Below are positions 8,260 to 16,592 of a stretch of DNA of 46,574 bases, piece by piece; position 1 is the first letter of the stretch, and the number at the start of each line of letters is the position of its first letter. The stretch comes from Streptomyces aurantiacus (GTDB taxonomy: Bacteria; Actinomycetota; Actinomycetes; Streptomycetales; Streptomycetaceae). The notes under the pieces were generated by a model. The model did not search any database. It was not told where the DNA came from and was given only the letters and a program-made list of their open reading frames with translations. The stretch is taken from NCBI RefSeq assembly GCF_001418335.1, contig NZ_LIPP01000235.1, forward strand, positions 1-46,574. Reading direction: 5' to 3'. The position numbers and the translations under genes are program-made.

Positions 8260-10385
8260 CGACTCGTACAGGGAAGCAAGAGGGCTCCATGTCCACAGTC
8301 ACTCCGTCCCGGGCGCCGCACAGCGACGTACCGGCCGGCCCCAGGACCGACGAGAAGCGGGTCGGCGGAGGTTTCTTCGACCCGAAGCTGCTGCTCACGT
8401 CGTTGCCGGACGCCTTCCGCAAGCTCGACCCGCGGGTGATGGTCAAGTCTCCCGTGATGTTCGTGGTGCTGGTCGGCTCGGTCCTCACGACGGTCTTCTC
8501 GTTCAAGGACCCGGGCGACTGGTTCGGCTGGACGATCAGCGCCTGGCTCTGGCTGACCGTCGTCTTCGCCAACCTGGCGGAGGCGGTGGCGGAGGGCCGC
8601 GGCAAGGCGCAGGCGGACACGCTTCGCAGGGCCAAGGCGGACACCATGGCCAGGCGCCTCGACGGGGCCACGGAGGAACCCGTCCCCGGCACCGCCCTGC
8701 GCGTCGGCGACCTGGTCGTCTGCGAGGCCGGCGACACCGTCCCCGGCGACGGTGACGTCGTCGAGGGCGTGGCGTCCGTGGACGAGTCGGCGATCACGGG
8801 GGAGTCGGCCCCGGTCATCCGCGAGTCCGGCGGCGACCGGTCCGCGGTCACCGGCGGTACGAAGGTGCTGTCCGACCGCATCGTCGTCAAGATCACCACC
8901 AAGCCGGGCGAGACCTTCATCGACCGCATGATCAACCTGGTCGAGGGCGCCGCCCGCCAGAAGACGCCCAACGAGATCGCGCTGAACATCCTGCTGGCCT
9001 CGCTGACGATCGTCTTCCTGCTCGCGGTGGCCACGCTGCCGCCGTTCGCGGACTACGCGGGCACGCACCTCAGCATGGTCGTGCTGGTGGCCCTGCTGGT
9101 CTGTCTGATCCCGACGACGATCGGCGCGCTGCTCTCCGCGATCGGCATCGCCGGCATGGACCGCCTGGTGCAGCGCAACGTCCTGGCGATGTCCGGCAGG
9201 GCGGTCGAGGCCGCCGGTGACGTGTCGACGCTGCTGCTCGACAAGACCGGCACCATCACGCTCGGCAACCGTCGGGCGGCCGAGTTCGTGCCGGTCGGCG
9301 GCGCCTCCGAGGCCGAACTGGCCGACGCCGCCCAGCTGTCCTCGCTGGCCGACGAGACACCCGAGGGCCGCTCCGTCGTCGTCCTGGCGAAGGAGCGGTA
9401 CGGGCTGCGCGAGCGCCACCGTGGCGAACTCGCGAACGCCGAGTGGATCACCTTCACCGCCCAGACCCGTATGTCGGGCGTGGACGTCGAAGGGCGCAAG
9501 GTCCGCAAGGGGGCGGCCGGCTCGGTCGTCGCCTGGGTGAAGGAACGGGGCGGCACGGTCGCCGAGGACGCGGCCACCCGGGCCGACCGGATCTCGGAGG
9601 CGGGCGGCACCCCGCTGCTCGTCGCCGTCGAGGACACCGAAGGCGCCCGGGTGCTGGGTGTCGTCCACCTCAAGGACGTCGTCAAGGACGGGATGCGCGA
9701 GCGGTTCGACGAACTGCGCCGCATGGGCATCAGGACCGTCATGATCACCGGCGACAACCCGCTCACGGCCAAGGCGATCGCCGAGGAGGCGGGCGTCGAC
9801 GACTTCCTCGCGGAGGCCACCCCCGAGGACAAGATGGCGCTCATCAGGACCGAACAGGCGGGCGGCAAACTCGTCGCGATGACGGGCGACGGTACGAACG
9901 ACGCGCCGGCGCTGGCTCAGGCGGACGTGGGCGTGGCCATGAACACGGGCACCTCGGCCGCCAAGGAGGCCGGGAACATGGTGGACCTGGACTCCGACCC
10001 GACCAAGCTCATCGAGATCGTCGAGATCGGCAAGCAACTCCTCATCACCCGGGGCGCGTTGACGACGTTCTCGATCGCCAACGACGTCGCCAAGTACTTC
10101 GCGATCATCCCCGCGCTGTTCGCGGCGGTCCACCCGGGCCTCGACAAGCTCAACATCATGCAGTTGTCGTCGCCGGACTCGGCGATCCTCTCCGCGGTCG
10201 TCTTCAACGCGCTGGTCATCATCGCGCTGGTGCCGCTCGCCCTGCGCGGGGTGCGGTACCGGCCGGTGAGCGCGGACCGGCTGCTGCGGCGCAACCTCGG
10301 TGTCTACGGGCTCGGCGGGCTGATCGCGCCCTTCATCGGCATCAAGATCATCGACTTGATCGTCTCCCTCGTCCCCGGGCTGTAA
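8256..10385 (+). CDS. kdpB: K+-transporting P-type ATPase subunit B
   Basis: KdpB is the ATP-hydrolysing P-type subunit. The 709-residue product has the actuator loop SAITGESAPVIRESGGD, the phosphorylation motif DKTGTIT with Asp near residue 329, the K-G-A nucleotide-binding segment, and the hinge MTGDGTNDAPALAQADVGVAMNTG typical of KdpB. The start is set at ATG 8256, which overlaps the kdpA stop and has GAGGGG about 8 nt upstream; a second ATG at 8289 would drop the weakly conserved first 11 residues and cannot be excluded. A compact hydrophobic region near the C-terminus completes the membrane domain. Confidence 0.95.
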   Translation: MTTRTGKQEGSMSTVTPSRAPHSDVPAGPRTDEKRVGGGFFDPKLLLTSLPDAFRKLDPRVMVKSPVMFVVLVGSVLTTVFSFKDPGDWFGWTISAWLWLTVVFANLAEAVAEGRGKAQADTLRRAKADTMARRLDGATEEPVPGTALRVGDLVVCEAGDTVPGDGDVVEGVASVDESAITGESAPVIRESGGDRSAVTGGTKVLSDRIVVKITTKPGETFIDRMINLVEGAARQKTPNEIALNILLASLTIVFLLAVATLPPFADYAGTHLSMVVLVALLVCLIPTTIGALLSAIGIAGMDRLVQRNVLAMSGRAVEAAGDVSTLLLDKTGTITLGNRRAAEFVPVGGASEAELADAAQLSSLADETPEGRSVVVLAKERYGLRERHRGELANAEWITFTAQTRMSGVDVEGRKVRKGAAGSVVAWVKERGGTVAEDAATRADRISEAGGTPLLVAVEDTEGARVLGVVHLKDVVKDGMRERFDELRRMGIRTVMITGDNPLTAKAIAEEAGVDDFLAEATPEDKMALIRTEQAGGKLVAMTGDGTNDAPALAQADVGVAMNTGTSAAKEAGNMVDLDSDPTKLIEIVEIGKQLLITRGALTTFSIANDVAKYFAIIPALFAAVHPGLDKLNIMQLSSPDSAILSAVVFNALVIIALVPLALRGVRYRPVSADRLLRRNLGVYGLGGLIAPFIGIKIIDLIVSLVPGL

Positions 10386-10397
10386 CGTCCTGAAAGC

Positions 10398-11039
10398 GTG
10401 CTGATCGTCATGAACAACTCGGTCGCGAACACCGCCCGGTTGCTGGCAGCGGGGCTGCGTGCGCTGCTCGTCCTCACCGTGGTCTGCGGGGTGATCTACC
10501 CGCTGGCGGTGACGGGCGTCGCCCAGGCCTTCTTCCACACGAAGGCGAACGGATCGGAGGTCACGTCGGGCGGCAGGGTCGTCGGCTCGTCCCTCATCGG
10601 CCAACAGGGGCCCGGGCTCGACTACTTCCAGCCGAGGCCGGCCAACGGCCTGGGTGAGAACTCCGTCAACACCCAGTACAGGCTGATCCTCTCGGGCGCC
10701 ACGAACCGCTCCGGCGACAACGCCGAACTGATCAAGTGGGTGAAGGAGGCCAAGGCCGCGGTCGTCAAGGACAACTCGACGGCCGACTACAAGGTCAGGC
10801 CCTCCCAGGTCCCCGCCGACGCGGTGACGTCCTCCGGATCGGGCCTGGACCCGCACATCTCCCCGGCGTACGCCGACCTCCAGGTGCACCGGGTCGCCGA
10901 GCGGAACGGTCTGCCCGTGGCCCGGGTCCAGAAGCTCGTGGACGAGCACACCGACGGCCGCACGCTCGGCTTCATCGGCGAACCCCGGGTGAACGTCCTC
11001 GAACTCAACATCGCGCTCAGGGGCATGGCCACGGGCTGA
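10398..11039 (+). CDS. kdpC: K+-transporting ATPase subunit C
   Basis: KdpC is the single-span assembly subunit that raises nucleotide affinity of KdpB. The 213-residue protein has one N-terminal transmembrane helix (ALLVLTVVCGVIYPLAVTGVAQ) followed by an extracytoplasmic-type domain with GSSLIGQ, YFQPRPA and the family signature SGSGLDPHISPAYADLQVHRVA, then LVDEHTDGRTLGFIGEPRVNVLELN. The start is GTG 10398 with GAAAG close upstream; ATG 10410 is an alternative. The usual kdpDE sensor and regulator genes do not follow: the next gene is a convergent TetR gene, so kdpDE must lie elsewhere or be absent. Confidence 0.94.
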   Translation: MLIVMNNSVANTARLLAAGLRALLVLTVVCGVIYPLAVTGVAQAFFHTKANGSEVTSGGRVVGSSLIGQQGPGLDYFQPRPANGLGENSVNTQYRLILSGATNRSGDNAELIKWVKEAKAAVVKDNSTADYKVRPSQVPADAVTSSGSGLDPHISPAYADLQVHRVAERNGLPVARVQKLVDEHTDGRTLGFIGEPRVNVLELNIALRGMATG

Positions 11040-11070
11040 GACCGGCGCGCGCGACCGCGGTGCTCCTGCC

Positions 11071-11088
11071 AGTGCCTGTCACGGCACT
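11071..11088. terminator. Hairpin between kdpC and convergent TetR gene
   Basis: AGTGCC (11071-11076) and GGCACT (11083-11088) form a perfect 6-bp stem with a 6-nt loop. It sits between the two convergent stops and touches the TetR stop codon at 11087. It is a plausible bidirectional terminator without a T-tract. Confidence 0.45.
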
Positions 11089-11680
11089 ACGCGAAGATGC
11101 CCGCGGTCGCGACCCGCACGCGCCTGCGGGCGGTCTCCTTGTCGTCACCGAACCGGTCGACACCCCATGACAGCGCCGTGATCAGCTCGAACACCTCGTC
11201 GACCGTGACGGCGTCGAGGGCGTCCCCCGAGGACTTCGCCTCGTCGAGGAGGACACCGGTCCGCATGAGCAGGGGGTTGCGCACGGCGTTCATGGACGAT
11301 GCCGGGTCGCCATGCGCGGTCGTGAGGCAGTACGGCAGGTCGTGCCAGATGCGCAGTTGCCAGGTCAGCTGGACCAGCCATTCCGCGAGGGCCTCACGCG
11401 GACGCAGGGTGCGGGCCAGTTCGTCCGCCTCGGCCAGCGCGAGGGCGATGTTGGACTCCATGACCGCGGCCAGCAGATCGTGCCGGGTCGGGAAGTTCCG
11501 GTAGAGAGTCGCGTTTCCCACTCCCGCACGCAGGGCGATGCCGTCGAGCGAGGCGAGTACGCCCTCTTCCTCGAAGGTCTCGCGCGCCGCGAGAAGGATC
11601 GCGTCGCGGTTCCGCTGGGCGTCGGCGCGCAGCGGTCGTGACCCTTTCACGTTCACGGCAGCACCTTGAGCTGCAGCCAT
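11087..11680 (-). CDS. TetR family transcriptional regulator
   Basis: The 197-residue protein has an N-terminal TetR helix-turn-helix (RNRDAILLAARETFEEEGVLASLDGIALRAGVGNATLYRNFPTRHDLL, split here only for description; about residues 21-68) and a helical ligand-binding C-terminus. ATG 11680 is preferred because GGAAGG lies about 6 nt upstream; the reading frame stays open to 11743, but that extension would cover the palindromic operators. It is divergent from the SDR gene with 79 bp between starts, so it most likely represses that gene and itself through the two palindromes listed next. The inducer is unknown. Confidence 0.88.
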   Translation of the reverse strand: MAAAQGAAVNVKGSRPLRADAQRNRDAILLAARETFEEEGVLASLDGIALRAGVGNATLYRNFPTRHDLLAAVMESNIALALAEADELARTLRPREALAEWLVQLTWQLRIWHDLPYCLTTAHGDPASSMNAVRNPLLMRTGVLLDEAKSSGDALDAVTVDEVFELITALSWGVDRFGDDKETARRRVRVATAGIFA

Positions 11681-11702
11681 GACCATCCTTCCTTGACTAA
11701 CC

Positions 11703-11741
11703 GGGGAGTGTCCCCACATACTCATTTCGGGGAGAGTCCCC
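11703..11741. promoter_or_regulatory. Tandem palindromic operators for the TetR/SDR pair
   Basis: Two 13-bp palindromes of the form GGGGA-3 nt-TCCCC lie at 11703-11715 and 11729-11741, 26 bp apart start to start. Both sit in the longer common element CGGGGAGWGTCCCCAC. They fill the space between the divergent TetR and SDR starts, the second ending 18 bp before the SDR ATG. Arrangement and position are those of an autoregulating TetR operator; binding itself is inference. Confidence 0.7.
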
Positions 11742-11759
11742 ACTTAGTCGGGAGTATAG

Positions 11760-12485
11760 ATGAACCAGTCACTCGATGGCCGGACCGTGCTTGTGACGGG
11801 CGCGAACGGCGGGCTCGGGGAAGAGTTCGTACGGCAGGCGCTGGCACGCGGCGCCGGCAAGGTCTACGCCGCCGCGCGCACGCCGAAGCCCTGGGACGAC
11901 GAGCGGATCCGGTCGCTGTCCCTGGACGTCACGGACGCCGGTGATGTCGCCCGCGCCGTCGCGGAGGCGCCCGATGTCGACCTGTTGATCAACAACGCGG
12001 GTATCGCGCCCGCCGGCGATTACGTCTCGGGACCGGAGGACGAGCTCCGCCGGATCTTCGAGACGAACTTCTTCGGAACGCTCCGCGTCGCGAACGCCTT
12101 CGCTCCGGTGCTGGCCGCCAACGGCGGCGGAACGCTCCTGAACATCCTGTCCTCGGCGAGCTGGGCCAACGTGCCGACCGGCTACGCGGCGTCGAAGGCG
12201 GCGACGTGGTCCGCGACCAACGCGCTGCGGGTGCTGCTCCAGGGGCACGGCACGCAGGTGATCGGCCTCCAGGTCGGCATGATCGACACCCCGATGGCGA
12301 CGCGGTGGGACGTGCCGAAGGTCAGCGCCGAGAGCGTGGTCGCGCAGGCCTATGACGGAGTCGCGGACGGCTCGATCGAGGTACTGGCCGATGAGCAGAC
12401 GCGCGATCTGAAGTCCCGCCTGAGCACGAGGGCCGAGGAGTTCTACCCCTGGCTCGACGAACAGCTCGCGTCGTTCAAGCCGTAA
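11760..12485 (+). CDS. Short-chain dehydrogenase/reductase
   Basis: The 241-residue cytosolic NAD(P)-dependent oxidoreductase shows the classical SDR motifs: TGANGGLG (13-20) for cofactor binding, NNAG (78-81), a Ser at 131/132, and the catalytic Y142-A-A-S-K146. Length is normal for the classical family. The ATG at 11760 has GGGAG about 6 nt upstream. Its expression is probably controlled by the divergent TetR protein through the paired palindromes. Substrate cannot be deduced; this arrangement is typical of a small inducible detoxification or carbonyl-reduction unit. Confidence 0.88.
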   Translation: MNQSLDGRTVLVTGANGGLGEEFVRQALARGAGKVYAAARTPKPWDDERIRSLSLDVTDAGDVARAVAEAPDVDLLINNAGIAPAGDYVSGPEDELRRIFETNFFGTLRVANAFAPVLAANGGGTLLNILSSASWANVPTGYAASKAATWSATNALRVLLQGHGTQVIGLQVGMIDTPMATRWDVPKVSAESVVAQAYDGVADGSIEVLADEQTRDLKSRLSTRAEEFYPWLDEQLASFKP

Positions 12486-12614
12486 CGCCGCCGGCGAGCC
12501 GTAACGCTGGTGGCTCACGCCTCCCGCCGCAACGTCGCTCACGGGGAACGACCTCCTGGTCGGCCGCCTGAGCCGGGCCGTTGTCAGTGGTCCGCGCTAG
12601 TCTGCGGAGCGTCT

Positions 12615-12631
12615 GATCGATTGGTCCGATC
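12615..12631. promoter_or_regulatory. Inverted repeat just upstream of the VOC gene RBS
   Basis: GATCG (12615-12619) and CGATC (12627-12631) form a perfect 5-bp inverted repeat with a 7-nt centre, ending directly before the GGGAGG Shine-Dalgarno of the VOC gene. It could be an operator or a 5' leader hairpin. Confidence 0.3.
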
Positions 12632-12643
12632 TGGGAGGTTTTC

Positions 12644-13057
12644 ATGGTTTCGCGCCTCAACCCCTACATCAGCTTCGACGGCGACGCCCGGCCGGCGATG
12701 GAGTTCTACAAGGAGGTCTTCGGCGGCACACTCGCGCTCAACACCTTCGGTGAATCCGGTGCGGCGGGCACCCCGCAGGCCGACAACATCATGCACGCCC
12801 TGCTGGAGACCCCGAGCGGCTTCACGCTGATGGCCGCCGACACCCCACCGGGCATGGAGTACTCGAAGGGCGGCAACTTCTCGGTGAGCGTGAGCGGCGA
12901 CGACGAGGCGGAGCTGCGCGGTTATTGGGAGAAGCTGTCGGCCGGCGGCACGGTGTCCGTTCCGCTGGAGAAGCAGATGTGGGGCGACGTCTTCGGGATG
13001 TGTACGGACAGGTTCGGCATTCCCTGGATGGTCGACATCGTCCAGGCGAAGGCATAG
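12644..13057 (+). CDS. VOC family protein (PhnB/glyoxalase-like)
   Basis: The 137-residue protein belongs to the vicinal-oxygen-chelate superfamily, PhnB-like branch, shown by the opening NPYISFDGDARPAMEFYKEV, the FGGTLALNTFGE strand, the middle HALLETPSGFTLMAAD and the closing WGDVFGMCTDRFGIPWMVD. These are small cytoplasmic proteins of two beta-alpha-beta-beta-beta modules; many members lack a demonstrated reaction. GGGAGG about 8 nt before ATG 12644 supports the start. A strong hairpin follows the stop, so it is probably monocistronic. Confidence 0.87.
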   Translation: MVSRLNPYISFDGDARPAMEFYKEVFGGTLALNTFGESGAAGTPQADNIMHALLETPSGFTLMAADTPPGMEYSKGGNFSVSVSGDDEAELRGYWEKLSAGGTVSVPLEKQMWGDVFGMCTDRFGIPWMVDIVQAKA

Positions 13058-13095
13058 GGCCGAGAGCGGGCACAGGGCCGAGCGGGCCCACGAGT

Positions 13096-13119
13096 GGGCG
13101 GCCCCGTCGAGGGCCGCCC
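13096..13119 (+). terminator. Strong hairpin after the VOC gene
   Basis: GGGCGGCCC (13096-13104) and GGGCCGCCC (13111-13119) make a perfect 9-bp stem with a 6-nt loop. It lies 38 bp after the VOC stop and 90 bp before corA, in the right place for a factor-independent terminator, though without a clear T run. Confidence 0.65.
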
Positions 13120-13209
13120 CTTCCCTGCTCCGGCCGACCGGTGGTACCTGTGGGCGGAGTCGGCGCGGACCGGTGGCACACTGACCCGGTCACCGAAGGA
13201 GCCCAGCCA

Positions 13210-14301
13210 GTGCCCATGATCCGCAAGCTGAGCAGAGCGGTTCGCCGTGCCTACCACCGCACCGTGGACCTCAGCCATCCCGCCCGTTCCCCGCTCGGCA
13301 GCGCGGTGGAGAACTGCGTGGTCTACCAGGAGGGCGGACGGCAGCCCGGCGACTGGGCGCCGGACGAGGCGATCGGCCGGACCCGCGAGAGCGGCCGGGA
13401 CGGCTTCGTGTGGATCGGCCTCCATGAGCCCACCGAGGACGAGTTCGAGGACCTCGCCAAGCTGTTCGGCCTGCACCCGCTGGCCGTCGCGAACGCGATC
13501 CACGCGCATCAGCGACCGAAGGTGGAACGGTACGACGACACGCTGTTCGCCGTCTTCAAGACCGTCCGGTACGTCGAGCACGAGCAGCTCACCGCGACCA
13601 GCGAGGTCGTGGACACCGGCGAGCTGATGGTCTTCGTCGGCCGGGACTTCGTGATCACCGTCAGACATGGCAGCCACGGCTCCCTCGGTCCGCTCCGCGA
13701 AGCCCTGGAGAGCCTGCCCGGGCAACTGGAGAAAGGGCCGTCGGCGGTCCTGCACGCCATCGCGGACCAGGTGGTCGACGACTACCTCGCCGTCACGGAC
13801 GCCGTGCAGAACGACATAGAGGCCGTGGAGACCGCGGTCTTCGCCGAGCGCACCGCCCGCGGCGACGCCGGCCAGATCTACCAGCTCAAGCGCGAACTCC
13901 TCGAACTGAAACGGGCCGTGATCCCCCTGCACCGGCCCCTGCAGATCCTCGCCCACGAACCACCGGCCGCCGTATCCCCGGAGATACAGCCGTACTTCCG
14001 CGACGTGGCCGACCATCTGGCCCGCGCCACCGAGCAGGTCAACGCCTACGACGGCCTGCTCGACTCGATCCTCCAGGCCCACATGGCCCAGGTGACGGTC
14101 GCCCAGAACGAGGACATGCGCAAGATCACGGCCTGGGCCGCCATCGTGGCCGTACCCACCATGGTCTGCGGCATCTACGGCATGAACTTCGACCACATGC
14201 CGGAACTGCACTGGACGTACGGCTACCCCCTGGCCCTCGGTGTCATCGCCACTCTCTGCCTCGTCATCCACCGCGGCTTCCGGCGCAACGGCTGGCTGTG
14301 A
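13210..14301 (+). CDS. corA: CorA-type magnesium/cobalt transport protein
   Basis: CorA proteins are pentameric membrane channels for Mg2+ (also Co2+, Ni2+). The 363-residue product has the large cytoplasmic alpha/beta domain with the long stalk helix (YQLKRELLELKRAVIPL), then two C-terminal transmembrane helices. The first ends with the selectivity signature Y-G-M-N (G324-M325-N326) followed by the periplasmic loop FDHMPELHW. GTG 13210 is chosen because AAGGAG ends 8 nt upstream; ATG 13216 is two codons later. The gene is convergent with the NB-ARC protein gene, 12 bp apart. Confidence 0.92.
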   Translation: MPMIRKLSRAVRRAYHRTVDLSHPARSPLGSAVENCVVYQEGGRQPGDWAPDEAIGRTRESGRDGFVWIGLHEPTEDEFEDLAKLFGLHPLAVANAIHAHQRPKVERYDDTLFAVFKTVRYVEHEQLTATSEVVDTGELMVFVGRDFVITVRHGSHGSLGPLREALESLPGQLEKGPSAVLHAIADQVVDDYLAVTDAVQNDIEAVETAVFAERTARGDAGQIYQLKRELLELKRAVIPLHRPLQILAHEPPAAVSPEIQPYFRDVADHLARATEQVNAYDGLLDSILQAHMAQVTVAQNEDMRKITAWAAIVAVPTMVCGIYGMNFDHMPELHWTYGYPLALGVIATLCLVIHRGFRRNGWL

Positions 14302-14313
14302 GACCCCGGCCGG

Positions 14314-16422
14314 TCAGAGGTCCGCTCCGCCCGGCGCACTGTCCCGGTCGCCGTCCGGGGCGCCGTCGGGCGTGCCGTCCAGCGCGAGCCGTATCGCCGC
14401 CTCCGGACTCAGCCCCCGGCCCTCCCGCACCGCCTCGGCGAACGCGGTGTCGCCGAGGACCGCCCGCAGGCGGCGTGCGTACTCCCTGCGGAAGACGGTC
14501 GTCTCGATGTCGCCCAACTGCGGGAGCCCGGCCGCGTACCAGAGGCGGGTGCCCACGCCCAGGAGGCGGGCGGCGCGTTCGGGCTCGCCACCGGCGGCCT
14601 CCGCGGCGATCAGGAGGTCGGCGACGGCCGCCGTGCCGAACCGGTCGTGGACGCGCCACTTGGCCTCCAGTGCCGCGCGCGCGGAAACCAGCGCGTCCTG
14701 AGGCCGCCCGAGCCCGATCCCGGCGAGGGCGACGAAGAAGTCGCCCCAGGCCCGCATCCACAGCTCCCCACGCTTCGCGCAGGCGGCACGCAGCCGCTCC
14801 GCGACCACCGCGCACCGCTCGAACGCGCCCTGCCCGGCCAGGAGATACGCCTGCACGGCCAGCGTCAGCAACTGGAAGAACTCCGCGCCGCCCCCGCCCC
14901 CGGGCCCCTGCGTGCTGCTGCCGTACAGCAGGGCGGAGCGCGCGGACTCCCCGCGCACCGCGAGGCTCGCCCCCGTCAACGGCAGCGCGGGGACGGGGAG
15001 CTGGCGCTCCTGTGCCAGCCACACGTACGCCGCGCTCACGGATTCGGCCGCGTCCACGTCGTCCGGCGCCACGGTGACCAGGCGGTGCGCCCAGGTCGCC
15101 AGGGTGTGCCCGGGGACGTGCTCGGGCGCCCGGCGCAGCGCCCGCTCCAGATAGCCGCGCCCCTCGTCGGCGAAGCCGCACGCGAACCAGAAGTACCAGA
15201 GCGTGCCGGTCAGTTCGAGCGCCGTCTCGTGCTCCGGCGCCGCCAGGCTCTGCTCAAGGGCGACCCGCAGGTTGGCGTGCTCCACACTCAGCCGCTCGGC
15301 CCACATCCGCTGGCCGGGGCCCAGCCACTCGGCCTCCCCCTGGCGGGCGGTCCAGCGGAAGTAGTCGAGGTGACGGGCGCGTACGGCGTCCTGTTCGCCG
15401 AGGCCCGTCAGCCAGTCGGCGCCGAAGGTCCGGACGGTGTCGAGCATGCGGTAGCGCCCGGCCACGCCGTGGCTCTCGCGGGTGACGATCGACTTCTCGG
15501 TGAGCGACGCGAGCAGCGCGAGGATCTCCTCGGCGTCCAACGGACCGCCGTGGCAGACGAATTCGGCGGCCTCCACGTCCCAGCCTCCGGCGAACACGGA
15601 CAGGCGGGCCCACAGCAGCCGCTCCAGCGGGGTGCACAGCTCATGGCTCCAGCCGATCGCCGTACGCAGTGTCTGATGCCGGGCGAGCCGCGGCCGGGCG
15701 GGGGAGACGAGCAGGTCGAAGCGGGAGTCGAGGCCCCGCAGAAGGCGGTCGATGGGCAAGCCGCGCAGTCGTACCGCGGCCAGTTCCAGGGCGAGCGGGA
15801 TTCCGTCGAGCCGGGCGCAGATCGCCGCGACGTCGGCACGGTTGGCGTCGGTCAGCGCGAACGACGGCACGGCGGCCGTGGCGCGGGCCGTGAACAGCCC
15901 CACCGCGTCGTCGTGTTCGCCGAGCGGCAGCGGGGTCACCGACAGCAGCTGCTCACCGGGCACGCCCAGCGGCTGCCGGCTGGTGGCCAGCACGCACAAC
16001 CCCGGCACGTGCGCGAGGAGTTCCTGCACCACCCGGGCGCACTCGTCGAGTACGTGCTCGCAGGTGTCCAGGACGAGCAGCAGCGGCCCGTCGTCGAGGT
16101 GCTTGCAGACCGCCACCAGGAGCGGGCGGAGTGTCTGCTCGGTCAGCCCCGTCGCCTCGGCCACGGCGTTCGTGAGGAGGTCCGCGTTCCGCAGGTCGGA
16201 GAGTTCCACCAGCCACACCCCGCCGGGGAACGCCGCCTGCGCCGCGTGCGCGGCCCGCACCGCCAGCCGGGACTTGCCGACCCCGCCGGGGCCTGTGAGG
16301 GTCAGGAGCCGACTCGATCCCCACAGGGACGAGATCCGGGCGAGTTCGGACCCGCGGCCGACGAACGTGTTGGACTCGGAGGGCAGGTTTCCCCGCCTGC
16401 TGTTGCGTACCGAGGCGCCCAT
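14314..16422 (-). CDS. NB-ARC/AAA ATPase regulatory-type protein lacking a DNA-binding domain
   Basis: The 702-residue cytoplasmic protein opens with the FVGRGSEL box (20-27) and Walker A GPGGVGKS (44-51), followed by the Walker B-like LLLVLDTCEHVLDE, the sensor block VLATSRQPLGVPGEQ, and GIPLALELAAVRL. A winged-helix-like and helical repeat region fills the C-terminal half. This is the ATPase layout of LuxR (LAL) and AfsR-type regulators, but neither an N-terminal SARP/OmpR domain nor a C-terminal LuxR HTH is present: the protein stops after AIRLALDG plus an Asp/Gly tail, the place where related proteins continue into the LuxR HTH. It may be a signalling ATPase without DNA binding, or a truncated LAL regulator. 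ATG 16422 has GGGGGAG upstream. It diverges from the MEDS operon. Confidence 0.82.
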   Translation of the reverse strand: MGASVRNSRRGNLPSESNTFVGRGSELARISSLWGSSRLLTLTGPGGVGKSRLAVRAAHAAQAAFPGGVWLVELSDLRNADLLTNAVAEATGLTEQTLRPLLVAVCKHLDDGPLLLVLDTCEHVLDECARVVQELLAHVPGLCVLATSRQPLGVPGEQLLSVTPLPLGEHDDAVGLFTARATAAVPSFALTDANRADVAAICARLDGIPLALELAAVRLRGLPIDRLLRGLDSRFDLLVSPARPRLARHQTLRTAIGWSHELCTPLERLLWARLSVFAGGWDVEAAEFVCHGGPLDAEEILALLASLTEKSIVTRESHGVAGRYRMLDTVRTFGADWLTGLGEQDAVRARHLDYFRWTARQGEAEWLGPGQRMWAERLSVEHANLRVALEQSLAAPEHETALELTGTLWYFWFACGFADEGRGYLERALRRAPEHVPGHTLATWAHRLVTVAPDDVDAAESVSAAYVWLAQERQLPVPALPLTGASLAVRGESARSALLYGSSTQGPGGGGGAEFFQLLTLAVQAYLLAGQGAFERCAVVAERLRAACAKRGELWMRAWGDFFVALAGIGLGRPQDALVSARAALEAKWRVHDRFGTAAVADLLIAAEAAGGEPERAARLLGVGTRLWYAAGLPQLGDIETTVFRREYARRLRAVLGDTAFAEAVREGRGLSPEAAIRLALDGTPDGAPDGDRDSAPGGADL

Positions 16423-16592
16423 CGCTCCCCCTCACCCAACCGGTGGCGGTCACCCTAACGCTCCCCGACGCCTGTGTCCGACCCCCGGCCGGGTGACCGG
16501 TAATCGGGCCTTCGCCCTCACGCCGCCGTGCCGACCGGCGTAGCGTGGAGGCGTTCCGGCACGCCGAGCGGGAGACCTGGGAGGTGCGGGAA

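Noticed and set aside
7959..10949. 996-codon antisense ORF over kdpB
   Set aside because: Asp/Val/Arg-rich shadow frame with no domain, opposite a fully conserved kdp gene.
12486..12614. A small gene between SDR and VOC
   Set aside because: Open frames exist but lack an RBS and codon bias; only the inverted repeat near 12615 is noted.
14647..16458. 603-codon ORF antisense to the NB-ARC gene
   Set aside because: Shadow of the real gene's third-position GC; no motif.
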